This document shows, in pieces, positions 17,760 through 23,516 of a stretch of 33,194 nt of DNA. Made by a program: the position numbers and the translations under genes. Below the pieces are notes generated by a model. The model was given only the letters and a program-made list of their open reading frames with translations, did not search any database and was not told the DNA's origin. Origin of the DNA: Desulfovibrio sp. Lineage in GTDB: Bacteria; Desulfobacterota; Desulfovibrionia; Desulfovibrionales; Desulfovibrionaceae. The stretch is from positions 1-33,194 of the forward strand of contig JAFSVD010000051.1 of the NCBI GenBank assembly GCA_017450275.1, read 5' to 3'. Numbering within the stretch: the stretch's first letter is position 1; the number at the start of each line of letters is the position of its first letter.

Positions 17760-18704
17760 TCATGCCAGTTTCTCAATTGCCCGCAATTTTGCACTTGTTG
17801 CCCTGGGATTGGATGTGCATTCAGCCCTGCTTGCCGTCAGGGGTTTTTTCAAAAGAAGTCGAGCCTCAGGGGTGTGGCCACACTGACACGTTGGCAATGA
17901 AGGGGGACACAGGCAGCCCTTTGCCCAACGCTGCATCGTTTGCTTCACAAGACGATCTTCAAGGGAGTGAAAGGTGAGAATACACAGATGACCACCAACA
18001 GCGAGAGAATCGAGAATCTGGGACAAAAATGTTGCCAACTGGCCGAGTTCATCGTTCACAGCCATGCGCAGCGCCTGAAACGTCCGCGTCGCTGGATGGT
18101 GGCGCGCTGTTTTCAGCCACTCCTGCGGATAGCTTTTGCCAACAAGCGCTGCAAGCTGCCCTGTTGTTGTGATCGGTCTTTTGGCGCGTTCTTCCACGAT
18201 ACGGCGCACAATGGCATCCGCCTTGGGCTCTTCCCCAAAACGAGCCAGGATATCGCGCAAACGCAACGGATCCAGGGTGTTCACCAAATCTTTGGCTGTC
18301 GGGATATCGGCGTTTTGATCCATGCGCATATCGAGAGGCGCATCAAAGCGATAACTAAAACCCCGATTCTCGCAATCAAGCTGCAGAGAAGACACCCCGA
18401 TATCGAGAAGAGCGCCATCGAGCGCGTTCCAGCCAAGCGCGGCGAGCACGGGCTGAAAGGCGGCATAGGGGGCGTGGACAAGATGGACACGGTCGCCAAA
18501 GGGGGCAAGACGCTGGCCGGCAATGCCCAACGCTTCCTGATCCCGGTCAAGACCCACGAGTTCACACGAAGCCGCTTGCAGAATGGCATTGGCATGCCCG
18601 CCCAAACCAACGGTTCCGTCCAAATAGCGTCCCCCCTCCTTGGGAGCAAGCAGACGCACAACCTCATCGAGCAAAACAGGAGTATGGCGCGGTGTTTGTG
18701 TCAC
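17760..18704 (-). CDS. rsmH: 16S rRNA (cytosine1402-N4)-methyltransferase RsmH
   Basis: SAM-dependent methyltransferase that modifies C1402 in the decoding centre of 16S rRNA (formerly MraW). The 314-residue product has the SAM-binding loop YLDGTVGLGGHANAIL, LVGLDRDQEAL, LLDIGVSSLQLD, the ARFGEEPKADAIVRRIVE region and the C-terminal LTFHSLEDRLVKQ motif. A cysteine-rich stretch (GCLCPPSLPTCQCG) typical of the family follows. The GTG start at 18704 overlaps the mraZ TGA stop by four bases, so the two are translationally coupled as in most dcw clusters. Confidence 0.97.
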   Translation of the reverse strand: MTQTPRHTPVLLDEVVRLLAPKEGGRYLDGTVGLGGHANAILQAASCELVGLDRDQEALGIAGQRLAPFGDRVHLVHAPYAAFQPVLAALGWNALDGALLDIGVSSLQLDCENRGFSYRFDAPLDMRMDQNADIPTAKDLVNTLDPLRLRDILARFGEEPKADAIVRRIVEERAKRPITTTGQLAALVGKSYPQEWLKTARHHPATRTFQALRMAVNDELGQLATFLSQILDSLAVGGHLCILTFHSLEDRLVKQTMQRWAKGCLCPPSLPTCQCGHTPEARLLLKKPLTASRAECTSNPRATSAKLRAIEKLA

Positions 18705-19162
18705 AGAGAAAGTTCCAGACCAGTGCTTGCGATCGCCTCTGACATATCCTCATTGGTCAAAATGGCGTCAAAACTCGCTTGATCCCAGATTTCAAATTTG
18801 TCCTGCATACCGACAAGCACAATATCTTTCTCCAGCTTTGCTTCCCGAAGCAAAGGCTGGGGGATCCGAATACGCCCCTGACTGTCGGGGGAAAGAAACG
18901 AGGCAAGACCGATAACCTTTGATTTAAAATGCGAAAGTTTGATATTTGTAAAAGGGATTTTGTTCAATTGTTGAAAGACAACATCCCAATCCTTGGGCAT
19001 ATAGGCAACCAGACGACCATAAAAGCCCGTGAGCCAGAAGCCGATCTCTGCCCCCTCCTGTGTATGGGAAGCGATCGCCTCCCGATACGCAGGGGGCAGT
19101 ATGAGACGCCCCTTGGTATCGAGCGTTCGGTAGTGCGTGGCAACAAACGTGTTCGCGGCCAT
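18701..19162 (-). CDS. mraZ: Transcriptional regulator MraZ
   Basis: First gene of the dcw operon; MraZ proteins are ring-forming DNA-binding repressors of their own operon. The 153-residue product has two SpoVT-AbrB-like repeats: YRTLDTKGRLILPPAYRE near the N-terminus and FLSPDSQGRIRIPQPLL in the second half, each with the DxxGR motif. The ATG at 19162 is preferred. A GTG at 19189 is in frame, but the promoter at 19198-19226 would start transcription near 19190 and leave no ribosome site for it. Four 10-bp repeats overlapping the promoter and start codon fit autoregulation. Confidence 0.95.
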   Translation of the reverse strand: MAANTFVATHYRTLDTKGRLILPPAYREAIASHTQEGAEIGFWLTGFYGRLVAYMPKDWDVVFQQLNKIPFTNIKLSHFKSKVIGLASFLSPDSQGRIRIPQPLLREAKLEKDIVLVGMQDKFEIWDQASFDAILTNEDMSEAIASTGLELSL

Positions 19163-19200
19163 ACTCCACTGCGCTCCCCTTTTTTCCACTTTCCTCCACT
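19161..19200 (-). promoter_or_regulatory. Predicted MraZ operator, four 10-bp repeats
   Basis: Reading the minus strand from 19200 downwards, four consecutive 10-base units begin AGTGGAGGAA, AGTGGAAAAA, AGGGGAGCGC and AGTGGAGTAT. The shared core is AGTGGA with exact 10-bp (one helical turn) spacing. Known MraZ boxes are short G-rich direct repeats with the same periodicity (TGGG-type in E. coli, AAAGTG-type in mycoplasmas). The array overlaps the -10 region and reaches the mraZ start codon, so bound MraZ would block transcription of the whole operon. Confidence 0.75.
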
Positions 19201-19226
19201 ATGCATATTGATCACTAGCGTGTCAA
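19198..19226 (-). promoter_or_regulatory. Promoter of the dcw operon
   Basis: A perfect -35 TTGACA (19221-19226, minus strand) is followed after 17 bases by CATAGT (19198-19203), four of six matches to the -10 consensus. Transcription should begin near 19190, giving a leader of about 30 bases before the mraZ ATG. The -10 overlaps the first repeat of the proposed MraZ operator. Confidence 0.7.
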
Positions 19227-20071
19227 GATAGGGAGAAAAAAAGCACGCAATCACGCTTTTTGCGCTTCCTGGCCAATAAACCCAAACGAGATGCATTGGC
19301 TTTGTGGAAGGTCTCTCGGAAACAGGGCGACGATTTGGCCAAAGACGGCGGAAGACGCTGCCAATAGAGGCTGAAAACACGCCCCACAAAGACATTTTTT
19401 ACGAAAATACCGATACAAAAAACGACAAAAAATCAATATATCCATACAGTTTATATGATCTGCATGTATAAAAACGTTTACAATACATGCTATCTTTCTT
19501 CATATAATTGATGCAAAAAGCAAAAGAAACAAAAAAATTTTCCTTCTATCCGCAAGGATTTCAACGCTAAATACAGATAGAATACGGTGAAAAATCTCAC
19601 TATTTATCCTAAAAACAGTGCCTTTGAAAAAAATACCTACATTCTGCTCTTTCAAAAAAAGCGATATTCCCTTCCTATCTCTCCGTTATCTCTCTCTTCA
19701 AGAGACAAATTCCATACGCTTTCTGCAGCAATGCACCTATTTTTTATGCAATATACTGCATATCGTGCCCACCAAAAGACCAAACAGTGCTCTGCCCCTC
19801 ATACACTGGATGAAGGAGACAGCCCCACTTCATCCAATACATGAAGGTCGTCTGTAATTCGAAAAAGACCCTTTGGAACATTCTCGCACCCTCCAAAGAG
19901 CCTGCAAGCCGCTTTGCACTCCGAGCAAGAAGAGCGCGTACACGCGTTTCTGCCCAAATATCTTGGATACACAATCCGCTTCCTTGACACCTATACCGTG
20001 AGCCTGTAGGTACAAAACAATCCGCGTCCCCTTTCCCCCTATCCAGAGAGTATAATGAAATTTTTTTGTTT
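19227..20071. other. Long AT-rich spacer without supported genes
   Basis: Between the divergent mraZ and yedF promoters about 845 bases hold no gene I can support. Short open frames occur on both strands, but none has a ribosome site or recognisable product. Two stretches (about 19212-19368 and 19845-19995, plus strand) read as protein-like but lack starts, and could be decayed gene remnants. The segment 19400-19720 is strongly AT-rich. A 9-bp inverted repeat lies at 19807-19836. Confidence 0.5.
19807..19836. repeat. Inverted repeat in spacer
   Basis: TGGATGAAG (19807-19815) and CTTCATCCA (19828-19836) are exact complements around a 12-base loop. No T-run follows on either strand. Function unknown; it could be a regulator site or remnant of mobile DNA. 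Confidence 0.4.
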
Positions 20072-20103
20072 TATCACAAACTATCTTGACAAACTATCAC
20101 AAA
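20072..20103 (+). repeat. Direct repeats flanking the yedF -35 box
   Basis: TATCACAAA occurs at 20072-20080 and 20095-20103, and the related AAACTATC at 20078-20085 and 20091-20098. The copies bracket the -35 box of the proposed yedF promoter, a placement expected of a transcription-factor site. Confidence 0.4.
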
Positions 20104-20114
20104 ATTATTATTTT
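20086..20114 (+). promoter_or_regulatory. Promoter of yedF
   Basis: TTGACA (20086-20091), 17 bases, then TATTTT (20109-20114). Transcription would begin near 20121, giving a leader of about 120 bases before the yedF ATG that contains several hairpins. Confidence 0.6.
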
Positions 20115-20144
20115 TTGTTTTCAATACAACGCCATGTACGCGCT

Positions 20145-20241
20145 CCGACCTTTTGTGGGGTCGGGGTGATTGATCCTCAAATTCCCCAACTGAACGGAGG
20201 GTAGCGATTCCTCCCACCCTGTGGGACTCGCTACATACTGT
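20145..20241 (+). promoter_or_regulatory. Structured yedF leader; hairpin between SD and start codon
   Basis: Hairpin 1 pairs CCGACC (20145-20150) with GGTCGG (20159-20164). Hairpin 2 pairs GTAGCGA (20201-20207) with TCGCTAC (20228-20234) and, inside it, TCCCAC (20212-20217) with GTGGGA (20221-20226) around a CCT loop. A strong GGAGG (20196-20200) lies immediately before hairpin 2, and the ATG is 7 bases after it. When the hairpin folds, the effective spacing becomes normal, as known from phage T4 gene 38. Alternative pairings (GGAGG with CCTCC at 20210-20214; GGGG 20163-20166 with CCCC 20184-20187) would hide the ribosome site, so the leader could be a switch. Confidence 0.55.
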
Positions 20242-20838
20242 ATGACAGAACTCGATTGCCAGGGCATGCTTTGCCCCCAGCCGGTCATTACCTGCAAAAA
20301 TCTCCTTGCCAAGGAACATCCTGAAAACCTTCATGTACTGGTTGATAATCTTGCTGCCCAGGAAAACGTGAGCCGCTTCCTCAAAAAAAACGGCTACGAA
20401 GTCGTGGTTTCTCGTGAACACGACAAACTGTGGCATGTCACAGCAAGCAACTGTGGATGCACGATCACAGAACCTGACCCAAGCCCGACCAAGGATCAGT
20501 CCGAGAAAATTGTTGTTTTTATCACGAGTGAGACTATAGGAAGCGGTGATGACACGTTGGGCGCAAAGCTCATGGAAAACTTCTTAGCCACCCTTCCTGA
20601 GCTGGGCTCCTCGCTTTGGATGATCATTTTGGTCAACGGCGGGGTCAAGCTGGCAGCCCGCGAAGGAAAAGCCTTGGAAAGCCTGCAAGCCTTGCGCGAG
20701 AGTGGCACAACCATCCTTGTCTGTGGCACATGCTTAAACCACTATGGCCTGCTCGAACAGAAAAAGGTCGGTGAGACAACCAACATGCTTGATATCGTGA
20801 CAAGCCTTGGTTTAGCCACAAAAGTCATCCGTCCGTAA
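20242..20838 (+). CDS. yedF: Selenium-metabolism sulfurtransferase-like protein YedF
   Basis: The 198-residue product joins two domains. An N-terminal TusA/SirA-like domain (about 1-75) has the CPxP motif (MLCPQPVI, Cys11). A C-terminal DsrE-like domain (about 88-198) has VVFITSETIGSGDDTLGAKLMENFL and the cysteine-containing TILVCGTCLNHYGLLE. This two-domain layout is that of the YedF family associated with selenium-using bacteria; its biochemical role is not established but it may carry sulfur or selenium on cysteines. The start at 20242 matches family N-termini (MTELDCQGMLCPQP); a GTG at 20221 is in frame but lies in the leader hairpin. It is a single-gene unit with its own promoter and terminator, convergent with the glycosyltransferase gene. 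Confidence 0.92.
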   Translation: MTELDCQGMLCPQPVITCKNLLAKEHPENLHVLVDNLAAQENVSRFLKKNGYEVVVSREHDKLWHVTASNCGCTITEPDPSPTKDQSEKIVVFITSETIGSGDDTLGAKLMENFLATLPELGSSLWMIILVNGGVKLAAREGKALESLQALRESGTTILVCGTCLNHYGLLEQKKVGETTNMLDIVTSLGLATKVIRP

Positions 20839-20858
20839 GCAAAGTCTATCGAATGCCC

Positions 20859-20899
20859 AAACAACAAACGCCCCCAATCTTTGGGGGCGTTTGTTGTTT
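20859..20899. terminator. Bidirectional terminator between yedF and glycosyltransferase
   Basis: A perfect 19-bp stem (20859-20877 with 20881-20899) has a three-base loop. It is GC-rich near the loop (CGCCCCCAA/TTGGGGGCG) and AT-rich at the base, so transcripts in either direction end in T-rich sequence. It lies 21 bases past the yedF stop and 31 bases past the end of the opposing gene. Confidence 0.85.
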
Positions 20900-20929
20900 T
20901 CTTCCTTGCCGATCAAAAGAGCTGTGGCG

Positions 20930-22078
20930 TTACTGTTTGCAAAGGCGTGCGCACAGAAAGACAAAAAGGCCACCGGCCAAAGCCAAGATCGGCGCAAGGA
21001 CAAAAGATCCCACGATCCAATCAAGAAGCCTCTCCCCGATCTGATAGCCAAGGGTTGTCAGAGAAAATTCCGTAAGCCACGTCCCATGACGGAGGCGAAA
21101 GCCAAGAAGAATGGCAAGGCCTGGAACAAAAGGCGGCCATGTCAGGGGGAGCACGAGCAGCGCAGTCACCCTGTGCAGGGAAAACCAGCCTATGGCCAAA
21201 AGGACGAGAAGCGTTTGCAGGCCAAAAAAGGGCAAGGTTGCCAGACACAGAGCCCAGGCCGTGCTTTTGGCCAGGGTGATCGGTTCAACATCCCTCCGCA
21301 ATCTTTTCAGCGTCGCAAGGGGTTTTGTGAGGCTAAGGGCTTCACTGGATGCGGCATGCCCACGAAAAGGGATGGGCAACATTGCTCGAATCGTCAGCCG
21401 AGTATTCAACAAGGAAATGACCCAATTATCGCGCAGACAGTGGAAGTGAGAAACACGTTCTGCTTGGGGCGGATAAAAAACCCGAACGGGAATCGTCCTG
21501 ATACCATACCCAGCCCAGGCAGCTCGAACAAGCACTTCTATTTCAAAAGCATAGCCCTGCTCTGTAAGCGAAAGGGTTCGCAGGGCTTCAAGGGGATAGC
21601 ATCTGAAACCGCTTTGCATATCATCAACAGAAAGCCCTGTTTGAACGCGCATCCAAAACGTTGAAAAGGCACGGCCAAAGCGCGATGACGTTGGGACATG
21701 CGCCACAGAAAAATCACGACTCCCCACAACAAAAGCCGAAGGGTCTTCAGCGATTGTGTGCATAAAAAGCGGAATATCCTCGGGATAGTGCTGCCCATCG
21801 GCATCAAGGGTTATGATATGGCTTGCTCCAAGCCTCTGTGCCAACCGAGCTCCGGCAAGAATCGCAGCGCCCTTTCCTCTGTGTGGACAATGAAGAATCC
21901 GCACAGCACACCCCGAAAGTCTCTCTATCCCATCATCTGTTGATCCATCATCAACCACAAAGACAAAGGAGGTCCACTGAAGCGCACGCTCAACAACCGA
22001 GCGTATTGTCTGTCCATGGTTATAGAGAGGAATAAGCACAGCGATCGAAAGGACGTGTGTTGATTGGCATATGTTCAC
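20930..22078 (-). CDS. GT2 glycosyltransferase with C-terminal DUF2062 membrane domain
   Basis: The 382-residue product begins with a GT-A family 2 domain (about 10-230) resembling dolichyl/polyprenyl-phosphate sugar transferases: VLIPLYNHG, VVDDGSTDDG (41-50), the metal-binding DAD in ITLDADGQHYPED (89-101) and DMQSGFRCYPLEAL. The C-terminal part (about 265-380) has three or four hydrophobic helices with FFGLQTLLVLLAIG and TWPPFVPGLAILLG, typical of DUF2062. It probably transfers a sugar to a lipid or lipid-linked acceptor at the inner membrane. GT2 enzymes occur in aryl-polyene-type clusters, so it may modify the product of the neighbouring genes, but a 428-base gap separates it from them. 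The start is GTG at 22078 with a weak AAGG signal. Confidence 0.85.
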   Translation of the reverse strand: MNICQSTHVLSIAVLIPLYNHGQTIRSVVERALQWTSFVFVVDDGSTDDGIERLSGCAVRILHCPHRGKGAAILAGARLAQRLGASHIITLDADGQHYPEDIPLFMHTIAEDPSAFVVGSRDFSVAHVPTSSRFGRAFSTFWMRVQTGLSVDDMQSGFRCYPLEALRTLSLTEQGYAFEIEVLVRAAWAGYGIRTIPVRVFYPPQAERVSHFHCLRDNWVISLLNTRLTIRAMLPIPFRGHAASSEALSLTKPLATLKRLRRDVEPITLAKSTAWALCLATLPFFGLQTLLVLLAIGWFSLHRVTALLVLPLTWPPFVPGLAILLGFRLRHGTWLTEFSLTTLGYQIGERLLDWIVGSFVLAPILALAGGLFVFLCARLCKQ

Positions 22079-22506
22079 AGCAAAGCAACCTTATCACGAA
22101 AGATCAGCGAGAAAAGGGATGGTGGCGCTTACAGGCCAAGCAAGCCTCTACTCCATCAAAAATCTCTTATTAAGTTCGGATAAAAACGCCCCAAAAAAAC
22201 CCCGTATCGCTTAAATGCCAGCTCTCTTTGGTACTTGACAATCACATGAAGTGAAGCACGCAAGAGAGTATGTGACAAACAATATTAAAGCTTAAAACTC
22301 TCTTACAGAAAAGTATCACATTCCACATTTTCTTACAAAAGAACAAGAAATAGTAAAACGCAATCTGTTGTCACAGCTGAGGAACAGAATACGAATCTAC
22401 GCTAGAAAAACCATTATTAGTTTTTTTACTGGCTATTTTGAAAAAACAGTGACGACGATTTTTCTACGTAGTGATCAAACAGATAAGAAACTTCAAATAA
22501 TAAATA
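22079..22506. other. AT-rich spacer before glycosyltransferase gene
   Basis: No gene is seen. The spacer should contain the promoter of the glycosyltransferase gene, but no good -35/-10 pair on the minus strand stood out. Weak A-run/T-run pairing near 22406-22427 could form a poor terminator after the MOSC gene. Confidence 0.4.
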
Positions 22507-22935
22507 CTATACTATAGCGATTGGATCTCCAGGCTTCACTATACCACCCTTCAGTATCCGAACAAAAACACCTTGTTTGGGCATAACACAACTGCCTACC
22601 TGCTTCGCAATCGCACAACCCGAATGGCATTCTTTCCCGATCTGTGTGAGTTCCACCTCAATGCTCTCACCAATCTTCAGATGCGTTCCAATGGGCAGGG
22701 TGTAGAGATTGATGCCTTCGGTTGTGATGTTTTCCGCAAAATCCCCAGGATGCACATCACAGCCCATCTTCCGCATGCTTTCTATAGACTCGATCCCCAA
22801 GAGCGAAAGTTGTCGATGCGTGCCATCAGCATGCACATCGCCTTCCATGCCAAAGCCAGCCTTCAACACAGCTTGGGGCTGATTAATTTTTTTTTGCCCT
22901 TTTTCCGTACTTTTTGATACAGCAATAACGCGCAC
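22507..22935 (-). CDS. MOSC domain protein
   Basis: The 142-residue product is a stand-alone MOSC (molybdenum cofactor sulfurase C-terminal) domain: VIAVSKSTEKGQKK, AGFGMEGDVHADGTHRQLSLLG, GDFAENITTEGINL, LPIGTHLKIGESIEVELTQIGKECHSGC, then a short C-terminal strand. GKECHSGC contains the conserved cysteine. Stand-alone MOSC proteins are thought to bind or move sulfur or the molybdenum cofactor; the substrate is unknown. The start is GTG at 22935, with GGGAGG 5 bases upstream; the longer frame to 23076 would overlap the dehydratase gene and lacks family similarity. It follows the dehydratase gene by 59 bases and may share its transcript, although no role in lipid synthesis is obvious. Confidence 0.88.
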   Translation of the reverse strand: MRVIAVSKSTEKGQKKINQPQAVLKAGFGMEGDVHADGTHRQLSLLGIESIESMRKMGCDVHPGDFAENITTEGINLYTLPIGTHLKIGESIEVELTQIGKECHSGCAIAKQVGSCVMPKQGVFVRILKGGIVKPGDPIAIV

Positions 22936-22994
22936 GTAAGCCTCCCTGATAGATATCTTCCATTTTCCGATGAAAACACACGAAATACTATGCA

Positions 22995-23339
22995 TCAACA
23001 CGCTATAGTTATTCGTGAAGCAATGTCTGCCCCATGCAGAATAGTACACATCCAACGGTTCTTCGTCAATGTACACACAATATCAATTGGCATAGCAACC
23101 GTGAGTGGTACCATAAATTTTGCATCCCGTATCATTCCACGGTTTTCGTTTTCAAGAACCATCTGCACCATAAGAATCTGAACAACAGCCGGAAGAATCG
23201 GATTCTCGGGAAAATGGCCGGCTACAACCAAGCTCGACTTGGGAAAACAATAGCCTGCCCGCACTGTTTTTCTTCCATCCTCCACACCGACCCGCAAATA
23301 CGTCTGAGCCTCCTGCACAGCCTGCCGTATCCCACTCAC
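22995..23339 (-). CDS. Hot-dog fold 3-hydroxyacyl-ACP dehydratase-like protein
   Basis: The 114-residue product has the FabZ/ApeI signature GHFPENPILPAVVQ (41-54), with the presumed catalytic His42. At the position of the FabZ catalytic glutamate there is Leu56, so it may need a partner. Known APE dehydratases work as a heterodimer (ApeI:ApeP) of related hot-dog proteins, and this resembles the ApeI-type subunit. No second dehydratase is in the window. The GTG start at 23339 overlaps the stop of the preceding small frame (GTGA), with AAAGGAGAGGG upstream. It lies downstream of the exporter gene in the same direction. A FabZ-family enzyme acting on a membrane-lipid acyl chain is also possible. 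Confidence 0.8.
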   Translation of the reverse strand: MSGIRQAVQEAQTYLRVGVEDGRKTVRAGYCFPKSSLVVAGHFPENPILPAVVQILMVQMVLENENRGMIRDAKFMVPLTVAMPIDIVCTLTKNRWMCTILHGADIASRITIAC

Positions 23340-23509
23340 GCTCCCTCTCCTTTCTCAATCGATACTTCCGACGCAAACGAGATGCTTTTTCTGCAGTCTT
23401 CGATATCACCCAATGCCTTGCCAAGGCGAGTACAGCACCCTTCTATCAAAATTCTTTTCGTTGCTGTACGACGCGTTCTCCCCGATCCCTCTCTGGAGCC
23501 TTCTCCCAC
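23336..23509 (-). CDS. Small ORF between exporter and dehydratase, uncertain
   Basis: An open frame of about 57 codons bridges the exporter stop and the dehydratase start, ending in a GTGA overlap with the dehydratase. A GTG at 23509, 8 bases after the exporter stop, is the most plausible start, with no strong ribosome site; the frame is open further upstream inside the exporter gene. The sequence (RILIEGCCTRLGKALGDIEDC) matches no domain I recognise. It may be a real small gene, the remnant of a deleted cluster gene such as a thioesterase, or only a coupling frame. Confidence 0.35.
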   Translation of the reverse strand: MGEGSREGSGRTRRTATKRILIEGCCTRLGKALGDIEDCRKSISFASEVSIEKGEGA

Positions 23510-23516
23510 CAACTCG

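Noticed and set aside
19587-19995. Possible selenoprotein gene: an open frame with an in-frame TGA at 19842 continuing to 19995, close to yedF
   Set aside because: The first part is low-complexity and not protein-like, no ribosome site precedes the ATG, and no convincing SECIS-type hairpin follows the TGA. The inverted repeat lies before it, not after.
20051-20056. Perfect TATAAT upstream of yedF
   Set aside because: No suitable -35 lies 15-19 bases before it, and the TTGACA-N17-TATTTT pair downstream fits better.
20130-20241. tRNA-Sec-like segment in the yedF leader (CCTCAAATT resembles a TCA anticodon loop)
   Set aside because: No 8-bp acceptor stem, T-arm or CCA-adjacent pairing could be built on either strand; U33 is replaced by C.
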